Source: Francisella sp. SYW-9 (GTDB taxonomy: Bacteria > Pseudomonadota > Gammaproteobacteria > Francisellales > Francisellaceae). From it: a DNA stretch of 64,000 bases. The DNA lies in NCBI RefSeq assembly GCF_008711465.1, contig NZ_VXKQ01000009.1:208674-272673 (forward strand), in the 5' to 3' direction. Both the position numbers and the translations under genes were made by a program. Below, one piece after another: positions 44,967 to 55,400 of the stretch (positions are counted from its first letter, which is position 1; each line of letters starts with the position of its first letter). The notes beneath the pieces are model-generated. The model searched no databases, was not told the DNA's origin, and worked only from the letters and a program-made list of their open reading frames with translations.

Positions 44967-45125
44967 TCAAATAAAGTATTTGGCCTGTTTTTCTAAAGCT
45001 GCTTTCCTTATATTATTTAATCCTAAACAGCAGTCATCTTCCACTAAAACTTCAGTATAAATTATATTAGAGATACTGCTTAACTCTCTAATATTTCTTA
45101 TAAGATTTTCATAATAATTAGACAT
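44967..45125 (-). CDS. Small ORF (52 aa) directly after PAAR gene, probably truncated
   Basis: ATG at 45125, seven bases after the PAAR-like stop codon, with AGGA six bases upstream; TGA at 44967-44969. The product MSNYYENLIRNIRELSSISN... is helical and acidic with two adjacent cysteines (EDDCCLG). Past its stop, protein-like sequence continues in another frame (44827-44910), so this may be the front part of a frameshifted effector or adaptor that once followed PAAR. No family recognised. Confidence 0.45.
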   Translation of the reverse strand: MSNYYENLIRNIRELSSISNIIYTEVLVEDDCCLGLNNIRKAALEKQAKYFI

Positions 45126-45132
45126 ATTATTC

Positions 45133-45513
45133 CTACTTAGCTGTAATAATCATCTCACCAGGCATATTAATACTAATCTGCCCACCCCAAATACACATGC
45201 AGGTTGCGCTTTTTAATAGTGCTGGCTGACTATTAACCTTTGTAGTTGTTGCTGGAGGTGTCCAAGGTGACATAGTAACTGGTACACATGGACAAGGTGT
45301 TGGAAGTGCAGGCTTTGCCATACCTGCAGGATTTGATGGACTATTACACATTCCAAAAGGTTTTATGTTAGCCATGGGGATGTGATCATTTATAGTTCCA
45401 GCTAGCTGATTCTGACCTTTTACCAATTGTCCTTTTGGTAAAGTTGTTAATGGAGCTGGAGCTGTTCCAAATGAACACTTTATTAATGCATTGTTAACAA
45501 CAAAATTACTCAT
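45133..45513 (-). CDS. PAAR-like spike-tip protein (DUF4280)
   Basis: 126 residues of the PAAR-like DUF4280 family: N-terminal NALIKCSFGTAPAPL, a proline/cysteine-rich middle (PALPTPCPCVPVTMSPW) and closing TCMCIWGGQISINMPGEM, in which conserved Cys residues probably bind the zinc that caps the spike. It would sharpen the tip of the secretion tube and may carry cargo. It plays the part of IglG in the FPI, though I see no IglG-like N-terminal extension. It overlaps the preceding gene by eight bases. Confidence 0.8.
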   Translation of the reverse strand: MSNFVVNNALIKCSFGTAPAPLTTLPKGQLVKGQNQLAGTINDHIPMANIKPFGMCNSPSNPAGMAKPALPTPCPCVPVTMSPWTPPATTTKVNSQPALLKSATCMCIWGGQISINMPGEMIITAK

Positions 45514-46114
45514 ATTCTTCCCCTTCTAATGAATGTTTTTTATTTAATAGCTCAGGCATTATTGATTTTCTACAAACTGTATTTTCAATTACACATTCGT
45601 AATACCCCAGTTCTTTTAACTTATCTTTAAAAATATCAATATCTCTTTGGCTAATATTATTTTCAGCAAAACTTGATAGTTTTCTACTAACTTGCTTAGA
45701 GCTCTCTATAAGATTTGCATAGTTAATGTACTTAGACTCTTTCATATCTATAACTCGATAGAGCCTCTTTTTAGTTAAAAAACTAATTTTCGCATCAGAT
45801 ATTTGTTCTCTTATTATTTTGAGCTTTTCTAAGAGCTTTTTAGGCTGATCACGCTGATTTAGATTTTTGATATTCTCTCCCTTATTTACAAAAGATTCCC
45901 TTGACTTAGTAGCTAACAGCTGTGACTCATTAACAGCCTGTTTTAATTTTTGAATATCAACATTATCCTTACAGCCACTTAGAACAGTCTGTAGCTGCAT
46001 TATGAAGCCATTTTGATAAACACTTTTAGTTAGTATTAACTCTTTTAAACTAGGGTAAGTAGGTAGTTGTTTACGATCTTGATCGACTTTCCTAATTAAA
46101 CTACTAATATCCAT
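45506..46114 (-). CDS. T6SS-operon helical protein of unknown function (202 aa)
   Basis: 202 residues, largely helical and lysine/glutamate-rich, with a coiled-coil-like segment around residues 85-115 (QRDQPKKLLEKLKIIREQI). No membrane helix or known domain. It sits between the 699-aa protein and the PAAR-like gene and overlaps the latter by eight bases, implying coupled translation; an adaptor or chaperone for the spike tip would fit the position but is only a guess. AGGGG supplies its ribosome-binding site. Confidence 0.55.
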   Translation of the reverse strand: MDISSLIRKVDQDRKQLPTYPSLKELILTKSVYQNGFIMQLQTVLSGCKDNVDIQKLKQAVNESQLLATKSRESFVNKGENIKNLNQRDQPKKLLEKLKIIREQISDAKISFLTKKRLYRVIDMKESKYINYANLIESSKQVSRKLSSFAENNISQRDIDIFKDKLKELGYYECVIENTVCRKSIMPELLNKKHSLEGEEYE

Positions 46115-46124
46115 AAGTAACCCC

Positions 46125-48224
46125 TTATAAGTTATTAATTAGCTTTGTTAACTCTACAACAGACTTCTTCTTGTCAGGCACATTTTCTAAACTATTAAGG
46201 CAACGACTAACTTCTTCTAACTTTGTTGCAGAATTAAATAAAGGATTTTGCTTTTTGCAAGATTCACTTAGTTGATCAGAGTATTCTGAGTTTATTTGCC
46301 ATCGTCTAGTTCTAGATTTTTTGACTATTGATTCAAAATCACTAGCCAACGTAATATCTTCTAAAGAAAACTTATCTTTGCTTTGTAATTTTTTTAACTT
46401 ATCTAGCATATTTGTATCATCATTGATTCTTTGACTAAGTTTATGAAGCATATTTCTTTCAGAACATTCTGTATATAAGCTTATAATTTCCATAGATGTT
46501 TTATCACACAGATCAGCTATTTCTTGAGTCAAAAACTTTTCTCTAATTTGTACAAAAAGGTCATCAATAATAGCTACATTTCTTTCAAGATCACAAATTA
46601 CAAAACCCTCTCCGTATATTGACTGAACTTCTATCCACTTATCATATAACACTTGGTAAGTTTTAGTATGATCTGACTCAATATAACGTGAATATAGAAT
46701 TTTATAAGCTAGCTTTTTATTAAGAAAATGCTGCTCATCATTAACTTCAAAATCTATAAGATGCTCATCTACGTTAATATTCTCAAAGTCTCTAAATACT
46801 ATTTTTTTAAACTGATCTAGCTCGGATAAGATGTCAATGACCTTATTATATAACTCTTGTTGATTATCATTATTAAGACTCTCTTGTAATATATTTTTTT
46901 TAGATTGCTGCTGTAATATCTGAATATATTTTTTTGGCTCGACTTGATCCTTATTAAAAGATACATCCTCGAAAAACCTATCAGAAGCTAACTTATAAAA
47001 ATTCCACAATGCTACCATATTAAGCTTGAACCTGAAAAATAAATCAAATATTTTTAGATCTTGAGTAAGTATTTTAATATCTTGATATGCAAGAGTTTTT
47101 TTTGCTTTAATATCTACAAAAAACTCTTTTTCTAGTCTAGAAACTATGGGCTCCCATAAAATACTCCTATCTGTAGAGATTAATGCATTTACTTTAAGCT
47201 CTGCTAAACTGTAAAGAATATCACTAAAATTAAAAGTTTTTTTTATCTCAATAAGGTTTATGCATAATTCTTTATATCTACAATACTCGATACTAAAGTC
47301 TAGAGACTTTAAAAGTATCACATATCGATCCTTTGTACTTAAACTTTCTAGATACTGCTTTAGTTCTAACAGTTTGTCTAATGGTAATAATAGAAAATTA
47401 GTCGACCTTACTGTCTTTAATTCCTCTTTAATTCCAAAGCTATTGGCATACAGAATATGGTTGGCATCTCTTAAGAGTTGCTGTAACGATTCTTTAGGTT
47501 CTGATATCTGACTCCTCAACCCATAATCTATTTTATTTATAAATGGCTCTAACAGTCTTGCTATCATTTTAGGAGAGTTTTTGAGAGTATTATCAAGGTT
47601 ATTTAATAGCTCTAGTTGGCTTGCTTTAGTTATTTCATGTAGCTGAATCTTCTTATTATAACTTTTGATTAATGCTAAGATAGCCATACAAGATTGGTAA
47701 TATTCTATAGATCTTGTTTTATTTAAATGTTGTTCTTTAATAATGTTTGATTCTATAATCAACTGATCATAGTCAATTAACTCTTGTAACTTATCCAAGT
47801 GATTTAGCACCTGGTCATGACTAGCCTGTTGTTTAATTGCTAAACCAACTCTATCTAAAATATGTATCTTTTGAGACTCTCTTTGACTCAGCACCTCACC
47901 ACTTCTGTTAATAAACTGTATTACCTGGTTTAGTTTGGTATATTTATGCTCTTTAAAACAGCTATATAACTCTGTGAAATCTTTATCTAAAAACGATAAC
48001 GTAAATTCTTTATTGAAAGATAAGACATACTCAGCCTTGAGTAGCTCGACACACAAAGGAATATGTTCTAAAGCTATAAGGTATTCGATACTACATTTTT
48101 CTAGTGCTAAAGATAAATTTTCTTTACCTCTTTGTACAAGTTCTATGTTGTCTGTGATAGTCTGCTGTAACTTTTCAAAAAAACTTTTTTTTTGAAAAAT
48201 CTGTGGAAATAACTTTTGTCTCAT
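46125..48224 (-). CDS. T6SS-operon large helical protein of unknown function (699 aa)
   Basis: 699 residues, almost wholly helical by sequence, rich in Leu, Lys, Glu and Ile, with no signal peptide, membrane segment, Walker motif or catalytic motif that I recognise. It follows DotU/TssL by six bases, where TssM (IcmF) is found in most T6SS operons, but it lacks the membrane helices and P-loop of TssM and is much shorter. It could be a soluble baseplate or docking component, or a PdpA-like protein. Start ATG has only a weak GAGATAA leader, so coupling to dotU is likely. Confidence 0.55.
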   Translation of the reverse strand: MRQKLFPQIFQKKSFFEKLQQTITDNIELVQRGKENLSLALEKCSIEYLIALEHIPLCVELLKAEYVLSFNKEFTLSFLDKDFTELYSCFKEHKYTKLNQVIQFINRSGEVLSQRESQKIHILDRVGLAIKQQASHDQVLNHLDKLQELIDYDQLIIESNIIKEQHLNKTRSIEYYQSCMAILALIKSYNKKIQLHEITKASQLELLNNLDNTLKNSPKMIARLLEPFINKIDYGLRSQISEPKESLQQLLRDANHILYANSFGIKEELKTVRSTNFLLLPLDKLLELKQYLESLSTKDRYVILLKSLDFSIEYCRYKELCINLIEIKKTFNFSDILYSLAELKVNALISTDRSILWEPIVSRLEKEFFVDIKAKKTLAYQDIKILTQDLKIFDLFFRFKLNMVALWNFYKLASDRFFEDVSFNKDQVEPKKYIQILQQQSKKNILQESLNNDNQQELYNKVIDILSELDQFKKIVFRDFENINVDEHLIDFEVNDEQHFLNKKLAYKILYSRYIESDHTKTYQVLYDKWIEVQSIYGEGFVICDLERNVAIIDDLFVQIREKFLTQEIADLCDKTSMEIISLYTECSERNMLHKLSQRINDDTNMLDKLKKLQSKDKFSLEDITLASDFESIVKKSRTRRWQINSEYSDQLSESCKKQNPLFNSATKLEEVSRCLNSLENVPDKKKSVVELTKLINNL

Positions 48225-48230
48225 ATTTGA

Positions 48231-48842
48231 TTATCTCACAAGCCATATACTCAAGTAGGTTAATATTGGGAAAGATACACCTATCATAAATAATGCTTTA
48301 AGAAGCCTTGACTTATTAGTTCTTTTAAACTCAACATTTTTGTCATTATAAACTGAATAGTCTAAACCTTTAATATCGTGCTTTGGTAGAATAGTATTCA
48401 GCTTATTTTTATATTTATCTATCTCAGATTCTACACCTAAATAACACCCTTTAAACCCCAGTGCTAAGATAAGGTATAACACTTGAGAAACTACTTTCGG
48501 AAAAACAGGGTTATCTAAAACATTGTCTACTATCTCAAAAAAATAGTCTCCTCCATCATTCCTTTGGTAGACTTCTTCTTGAAGAAGGTGCCATTCTGTC
48601 AGGTTATTTTGCATATTTAGACTTACCTTATTTATCATCTCATCACAATAACTATATATTGCAAAAGCTATGAAAAAGCTAACCCTCTCTCCATAATCTT
48701 GATAAATCATATCGCGAATATCATTAGTTTTGTGAATGATCTTATTACGAAATGCAATTAAATCTTGCACCTGAATATCTACATTATACTCTTCTACAAA
48801 AGTATTTATTGTAACAAAAACATCTATAATACTTTGATGCAT
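48231..48842 (-). CDS. dotU: T6SS membrane-complex protein TssL/DotU
   Basis: 203 residues with the DotU fold: a cytoplasmic helical domain (FFIAFAIYSYCDEMINK, GGDYFFEIVD, LYLILALGFKGCYLGV) and a single C-terminal membrane helix (about 183-201). The segment LALGFKGCYLG corresponds to the conserved L-GF-G-Y motif of TssL. In other systems TssL pairs with TssM in the inner membrane. No tssM is in the window. GGAG seven bases before the ATG. Confidence 0.85.
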   Translation of the reverse strand: MHQSIIDVFVTINTFVEEYNVDIQVQDLIAFRNKIIHKTNDIRDMIYQDYGERVSFFIAFAIYSYCDEMINKVSLNMQNNLTEWHLLQEEVYQRNDGGDYFFEIVDNVLDNPVFPKVVSQVLYLILALGFKGCYLGVESEIDKYKNKLNTILPKHDIKGLDYSVYNDKNVEFKRTNKSRLLKALFMIGVSFPILTYLSIWLVR

Positions 48843-48851
48843 AAAACTCTC

Positions 48852-50375
48852 CTATCTGACTTTTACTTGAAAATTAATTTGTATCCCTACTTGTCTAGAA
48901 AGATGTGCTTTTAAAAACGTATCTACTAAACTTGTATAGAATATAAACTCGGACTTACATAAATCACTAGTTACATAAATTGCATAATTAAACTGTCCAA
49001 TAACTTCTATATCTACAATATTCTGATCAATAAATTCAAGAGCATACATATCGTGATTACTTACTAAAGAAACTAAGATCTTAAATATCTCAGTATCAAG
49101 ACCTATCGCATTTATAATATTTAAAACTTTAAGGATGTTATCCGCTCGCTCCAAAAGCTGATTACGTTTATAACCATAGCTATAAATGATATTAAACTTT
49201 AAATTACCAATTGCTCTACTCAAAGGTAAAAATGTATAGCTCTTTTTTTGTGTTTCAGCAGAAGCTGCCTGAGTCCACTGAGCATTGATTACTACCTCAT
49301 TTGACTCATTTGAGAGATCCTCTATATCAGGATCTAAAAAAGTGACTCTCATATGACCAGAAGACTCAAACATTAAGTTATAACTTTTTGCATTACTTAA
49401 GTTTAAGTAACTATGATATGCCTTTGTACTATTATACTGAACCTCATACAGCTTAGTCGGAATATACTCTTCTGGTTCTTCAAGATGTTGTATTGCATAG
49501 CTCTCTTGTGAATAATCACAATTAATCTTCATCGCATAGTCATCAAAAAGATTTAATACAGGCAATAAATTAGTTCTAATGCTTTTTTTTGGTAATAGCC
49601 TAACTACATCATCTAACTTAGAGGCCTCTATTTCCAAGACTATCTTATCAAAAAGAAAGTCCTCCGGTAAACTCTCAAATCTAACATAAAAATTACTAAA
49701 CATAGATTGTGTGAGTGAACGCAATATCGTCTCTTGTGTTACGCCTATATTAAACTTAATATCAAAATCTAAAGATATTTCTACTATTAAAGGCTCTTCT
49801 AACTGCTTACTATATAAAAACATCTTTGCTGAGGTATAACTCTTCATTGCATTGATTAAATGATATATCTGATAGTTTTTTAGCTCTAAAGGATCACACC
49901 CTAGTAAAAAATAATTTCTATCAAAGCTAAAAGGGGTAGTCGCATCAAGCTCAATATTGATATGGTTCTTCATTACATAGCAATTTGATACATGAAATGG
50001 CGATAGTGTAAAAGGTATAGCTGCTTGAAATCTAAAATCTTGCTTGTCAAAACTAAGAGAAAACTCTTCTCCTAACTCCAAGTCAATAAACTTGTCATTA
50101 AGTGGTTTAGATACCTCAACTATAGCATGATTCGGAACATGCTGAAAAAAGTAAGGATAATAACTATAAAAAAGGTTAAACCTCCTCTGTAGCAAGAAGT
50201 TCTGTGTACTATAGGTTGAACGCTGTACTGTATAATCAACAGCATCAATAATTGCTCTTAGCTCTTGTGATCCCAATATATCATGCTTGTTATATTTATT
50301 AGTTTCAAGATATTGATATAACTGCTCTTTTGACTGAAGATCTTTTAATTTAACATCCATATTCATATCTCTCAT
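48852..50375 (-). CDS. tssF: T6SS baseplate protein TssF-like
   Basis: 507 residues. The order and size fit TssF: an N-terminal helical part (FLLQRRFNLFYSYYPYFFQHVPN), beta-rich middle with FSLSFDKQDFRFQAAIPFTLSPF, and a DSxxxF-like section with repeated short domains. In the FPI the matching protein is IglH. The start overlaps the end of the TssG-like gene; M1 at 50375, M4 and M6 (50360) are all possible, and GAGAG placed eight bases before 50360 favours the last. TssF and TssG together form the baseplate wedge. Confidence 0.65.
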   Translation of the reverse strand: MRDMNMDVKLKDLQSKEQLYQYLETNKYNKHDILGSQELRAIIDAVDYTVQRSTYSTQNFLLQRRFNLFYSYYPYFFQHVPNHAIVEVSKPLNDKFIDLELGEEFSLSFDKQDFRFQAAIPFTLSPFHVSNCYVMKNHINIELDATTPFSFDRNYFLLGCDPLELKNYQIYHLINAMKSYTSAKMFLYSKQLEEPLIVEISLDFDIKFNIGVTQETILRSLTQSMFSNFYVRFESLPEDFLFDKIVLEIEASKLDDVVRLLPKKSIRTNLLPVLNLFDDYAMKINCDYSQESYAIQHLEEPEEYIPTKLYEVQYNSTKAYHSYLNLSNAKSYNLMFESSGHMRVTFLDPDIEDLSNESNEVVINAQWTQAASAETQKKSYTFLPLSRAIGNLKFNIIYSYGYKRNQLLERADNILKVLNIINAIGLDTEIFKILVSLVSNHDMYALEFIDQNIVDIEVIGQFNYAIYVTSDLCKSEFIFYTSLVDTFLKAHLSRQVGIQINFQVKVR

Positions 50376-51174
50376 AAATTTTTATTTTATTGCTCATGAG
50401 CTTGTCATTTTTAGATAGTTTAAAAGGAATAAATATCAAATTAACAGGATGTACAATAAGCCAAACGCTAACGGCTATAAACTCCCTATTAGCATCAAAA
50501 AATTTACCCAAAACTAGTTGATCTATACACTTAGCTATCTCATTACACTCATGTTGCTCAAGAAGTGTCTCTGATTGAATTGTTATATCAAAATGCAATT
50601 TAGGGAGTAAAACCATATCTCCAAGATGCATATTGGTAAAATTTTTATCTTTATTTAAATAGCTACTTTTGTTTATTAAAGTAGTTCGCCATTCTGAGCA
50701 GACATTTAGTTTATAATACTCTAAAGCTCTCTCAAATAAGCTGTTTAAAGATGCTGGAGAGTAAAAATAGTTATCATTTGCTGTGAAAAGAACATCTCCT
50801 TTTAGGTAAAAGTTCTTTAGATCAACAGACTGTTCAGATAAAAGCATATTTATCTGATTTTTAAGCAGCTTACTTGCTACAGCATTTAAAACATTAAATG
50901 ATGTCAAATCACTATGAGATGAGAAAAAATCTAGCATTTTATCAGGTAGTGCTGAGTTAGCAGAAAGAATACCCATATTAAGAATCAACTTAACGTCGTT
51001 ATTATCAAACTCAACATCTTCAACCAAATGTCCTGATTGAGTAAAACTAAGCCGACTCTCAAAAATAATGTTATCTCTACTAAAGCCAGCTCTATATAGT
51101 AGATTCAACAACACTATTAAATCTAGCTTCTTCAGTTTAGTAGTATCTATCTTTTTTAACTCTAAAATATTCAT
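50350..51174 (-). CDS. tssG: T6SS baseplate protein TssG-like
   Basis: 274 residues. The stretch GILSANSALPDKMLDFFSS resembles the TssG signature (L-GxxGxLPxxxxE), and the C-terminal FIPFKLSKNDKL is beta-rich as in that family. Position between TssK and TssF genes, with a 26-base overlap into tssF, supports the call. It would join TssF in the wedge of the baseplate. Sequence similarity is faint, as usual for FPI-type systems, so the call leans on context. Confidence 0.6.
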   Translation of the reverse strand: MNILELKKIDTTKLKKLDLIVLLNLLYRAGFSRDNIIFESRLSFTQSGHLVEDVEFDNNDVKLILNMGILSANSALPDKMLDFFSSHSDLTSFNVLNAVASKLLKNQINMLLSEQSVDLKNFYLKGDVLFTANDNYFYSPASLNSLFERALEYYKLNVCSEWRTTLINKSSYLNKDKNFTNMHLGDMVLLPKLHFDITIQSETLLEQHECNEIAKCIDQLVLGKFFDANREFIAVSVWLIVHPVNLIFIPFKLSKNDKLMSNKIKIYERYEYGC

Positions 51175-51186
51175 AACTTATAGCAA

Positions 51187-52407
51187 CTATATATAGTAAT
51201 ATACAAACTTTAGCTCACTTACTTCTTTTGTATTTAGCAAGCATATAACTTGCTCACTTAGTATGTAATCCCACTCTCTAGATGGCAAAATCTCATAAAC
51301 ATCGCAATACTTATCTACACTTGAGATCGGTAAAGGATTAAAATCAAGCTTAGATAATTTCAAGCCAACCATCGCATACTTATATACATGCTCAACTCTG
51401 CTTGGAGATGTTAATTTAATCATAGCTAATGAATAGTTATAATCTTCTACCGGTTTACGCACAACAAGATAATGTTTCTTACGGTTTAGCGCCTCAGATT
51501 CAATAACTCCAGTAGACAAAAGATTATCTATCAGATTAAAGGCCTTGTACTCTATAGACTTAGTGTGTAGAACTTTCTCAAAGGTTGCTGTTATCAAACG
51601 CTGAAAACTATCTAGAGGTTTATCATGCTTGTAGACTAGTGTTGTATCCACTTCTACAAAATCTTGATATTGTAACAAGTACAAATAAATATTTTGAATC
51701 GCATGAAATATAAATAATGGTGAATACTTTGTATATGCTAGTTGCAAAATGTAGTACTGCAACTGATTGCAACTATATAGTATATTATTAAGTAATGCTA
51801 GTTTAGCTGCAGATATCGCTGAGTTTATTACTTTCTCATTTTGAACATATGAGCGTATAGTCTGCAAGAGATTATTTAGCTTATTAGATACAAGTCTAAA
51901 ACTATAAACCTTTGTCGATAAAATCATAGGTAGATACTCTCCTAATACCCACTGGCCATCTCCTAACTTATTTAATACAGCAATCTTAAAAGTAGATAGC
52001 TCATCAACCTCTTCAGGATTTATAGTAAAAGATATATTATAAAGCTTTGTTTGAACTCTATTTTGACCACTCTTAATATCTTCAATCAAAGGGTCATCAG
52101 AAACCTTGATTGCAATAACAGCTGTGTCAGAATCTATAGTATTAAGATTAAGCTCTAATGTTTTAGGATAACTAGACTCGCGATAATATATACACTCTGA
52201 CTTAGGGGTTATATACGTCAGTGACTCTATCCTAAAAATATTTTTCTCAAAAAGATGCTCATCTATAGTTAACTCTGCCAATCCATAGAAATCAGTAGCA
52301 GAATTAATCTCACACAGAGCAACATTACGCTGATTTGAGAACTTCTGTGATAATGTAAAATGCTCAGGTAATACTGCCTGACCTAAGTGCCAATTTATTT
52401 GTTGCAT
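51187..52407 (-). CDS. tssK: T6SS baseplate protein TssK
   Basis: 406 residues. The N terminus INWHLGQAVLPEHFTLSQKF matches the TssK opening (W-G-xLxPxHFQ), followed by YGLAELTIDE and an ITPKSEC segment; the body is two beta shoulders and a helical coil, and the C-terminal head binds the membrane complex. The FPI equivalent is IglD by my recollection of published assignments. It ends 12 bases before tssG and begins two bases after the 1289-aa gene's stop codon. Confidence 0.75.
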   Translation of the reverse strand: MQQINWHLGQAVLPEHFTLSQKFSNQRNVALCEINSATDFYGLAELTIDEHLFEKNIFRIESLTYITPKSECIYYRESSYPKTLELNLNTIDSDTAVIAIKVSDDPLIEDIKSGQNRVQTKLYNISFTINPEEVDELSTFKIAVLNKLGDGQWVLGEYLPMILSTKVYSFRLVSNKLNNLLQTIRSYVQNEKVINSAISAAKLALLNNILYSCNQLQYYILQLAYTKYSPLFIFHAIQNIYLYLLQYQDFVEVDTTLVYKHDKPLDSFQRLITATFEKVLHTKSIEYKAFNLIDNLLSTGVIESEALNRKKHYLVVRKPVEDYNYSLAMIKLTSPSRVEHVYKYAMVGLKLSKLDFNPLPISSVDKYCDVYEILPSREWDYILSEQVICLLNTKEVSELKFVYYYI

Positions 52408-52409
52408 AA

Positions 52410-55400
52410 TTAATCCATATTATCATTATATTTTGTTTTATCAAGAACCTTCATATTATCTAGGCGTATTGACATATTTGACAAATCAACCTTTTTATTA
52501 TCATCACTTTCAACATATTTATCTTCTACTATAAATGATCTTATAAAAGCATATACTGATGAAATATTTATACCTCCATACCTATCTATACTTGTGTCAG
52601 CTAGACTAGGATCTGTATAAATATTTGTTAATGTTAAATCTAACGGTTGGTTCTTTATGGCTATACGACTAACCATATTCGCGCAAAAAATATAAAATGG
52701 TAAACAGTATTTTAATATACTTTGAATGTCATCTTCTGAAGTTCTCACTTCGATCTTATTTTGAAAATCTGCTACTCCTGCAAATTTTGAGCCATACTTA
52801 TAAGCAGTTCTGGTAACTAATGCCATACATGCTAAAAGTAATCCATATACCAAAACAGTAAAATAATTTTCTTTTGATCCATCTTTCAACTCTATGAGTA
52901 TATTTTTTAAATTATTACCATAGACTTCATAAGAATTAAGAGCATACTTATTTAAAACGTTATTCGTTTTTACAGCTGCTATAATATGATCAAATATTGT
53001 TTCACCTTCTAAAATATTAGAACCGATTATAAATTTTTGTGTATACATATAAATACCATTCATAACATCTTTTACAAAAGGAATTATTTGTGCTTTTTGA
53101 TTAGTACTTGTTAGATCTGTATGCCAACCAGTCCATTCACCAACAGGTTTTGTTATTCTTCTAATACCCTTGCCCTTATCCCCAAATATAGCATTATATG
53201 ATCTAATTACCTCCTCTAAGACACATTTCTTATAAACCCCTCCAAGGTGGTAACTACTTTTTTTACTTTCTAAAGCTTTATAGCATGGGTCATATATATT
53301 ATCGTCCCAGCATTGCGATCCACCTTTACCTATATCTAATGAATATCTATAACTGACTATTTTAAGGTATAACATTTGTATTACTAAAAGTAATTTTAAT
53401 GCCCTATCTTGCTGAACACTTTCTGTCCTGTCTGAGTTTGGACATGACATCATCGAGTATTGTTCTCCCATATTACTAATAGCAAAATCTATAAAATCTT
53501 TATCAATATTTAACAACACATTGACTATATTTCTATCTATACCTCCACGATTTTCCAAATTATAGCTACTATGTATAGAAGTTCCATAGTCACTAAAAAA
53601 TACTTTATTTAATAACGTAAACACTTCTGCCCTCTTACTCAAATCTGCAGATACTATATATTTATGTGAAGACTCAACATGAAGGGATATTGTCAATACC
53701 ATTAGAGTTGCATAATCAAGATTATTAGATTCCAAAAATTTAGATTCCCTCATCCAGTTACCTACTTCAATTATTTTGCCATCTATCGATGAGTTCAGCT
53801 GAAATGAACGAGATCTTTCAAGTTTATGGCTCTCAAGCGATCTTTCAAATTCATGTCTCTTAATACTAGTAGTTGATTTATCTAGACTTGTTAAATCGAT
53901 ATTTTCATTGACTTCTGTAGATACAAGGTCTTCTTCTTGTATTGCATTATCATATATAAACATTGATGAAATATATGTTACGGCAGAGCCAACCGTATCT
54001 ATTCTCTTAGATATTGAATCTTTATGACTATAAGCATTTTCATAGCCTACTTTTAGATTTTTATTTTCCAAATTAGATCTTAAATTTTCTCTTAGACTAC
54101 TGCGTACAGTTTGTAAATCAAGGTTTGATCCTATAAATGGCCCAACAGAATACCAAAGTTCTCTACAAATATCATAATATGCTTTGTAGTACCAATTTGC
54201 TGCCTTTGACATAAAGAGTATTCTACTTTTTGGAGTCAAATGGTATATATCCCACCAATTTCTTCTTTGGAAACACTTATGATATGGAAGCGACATATAC
54301 ATGATAGCCATAAAATATCCCATAAAGCTCGACCTAACGATAGATTTATCATTGATATCATACTGTAGTGCTTCTACTAATGGATCTAAGAAAACTCCTG
54401 GCAACTCAGTTTCCTTTATAAGCTTATCCATTACGTTTATTTTTGCACTAAAAAGAATATTATTTAATACCTTAGCTATACTATATTGTACTACTTTTCT
54501 GTTTAATTGTTTTTTATCAATTTTAATTTTAACATGTGATTTATCTCCTAATTCTAAGCTGAAGCAAGGATTTTCTATTGAGTCAATATTTTCATCATCT
54601 AATGATACACTAACCCCTTCATCGTGATTTTTGTCTTCTGTATTCGGCCTTTCATTTAAAATATCATCAATTTTTTTAATATTTGCAGTCAATGAGATTA
54701 GTTGATTTTGTATATCTTCTACAACCTTATTATTGGCTTTTATTTTTTCAATCACTGACTTTTTTTTAGCTTCTAAAAGTTTGTTCTCAGATACAATGCT
54801 ACTAAGAAACTTAGTTTCATCATAATCTTTATAAATAGCTCCTGTTTTAACATTATCATATAAAGAAAACTGAAACTTCTCTGTAATATAAGAGCTTATA
54901 AATATGGATATTTTTCTAACTAAACGTGAGTTTTTAGATCCTGTAAAACCATTTATACGGTCAATAAGTCCCTCTACAGACCTATCATACTTATTATCCG
55001 CTTTAACTCGAGAAATACTTAGATATTCGTTATCCCTAATAAATTCTTTAACCTTATTTTCATAACGAGTCCCCCTAAAACCTATAATATTACCAAAGGT
55101 GTCATGTTTCCTAACATCCCTAAAGTGCATCATAATAAGATCTTTTAAAGTTAACGAAGTCAATAGCTTGCCACCTGGTGACTTAGGCCAGAGAAGCTCC
55201 ATTTCATTTACCTTTAGAGACTGTATAGTATCTTTATCAAGCATTATTTGATCGTTAGCGGGACTTATTAGTATTTTCTTAAGGTATAGACTTTTATTAT
55301 TTTTAACATGTTCCTCATAAGACTCACTCGCACTATTTATAACACCAATATGATCATTAAGGACTCTTTTTTCTTTTCTTTCTTGGTTTACTCGCGCAAA

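Noticed and set aside
46125..48224. TssM/IcmF assignment for the 699-aa protein after dotU
   Set aside because: Position fits, but there are no N-terminal membrane helices and no P-loop, and the protein is about 400 residues too short.
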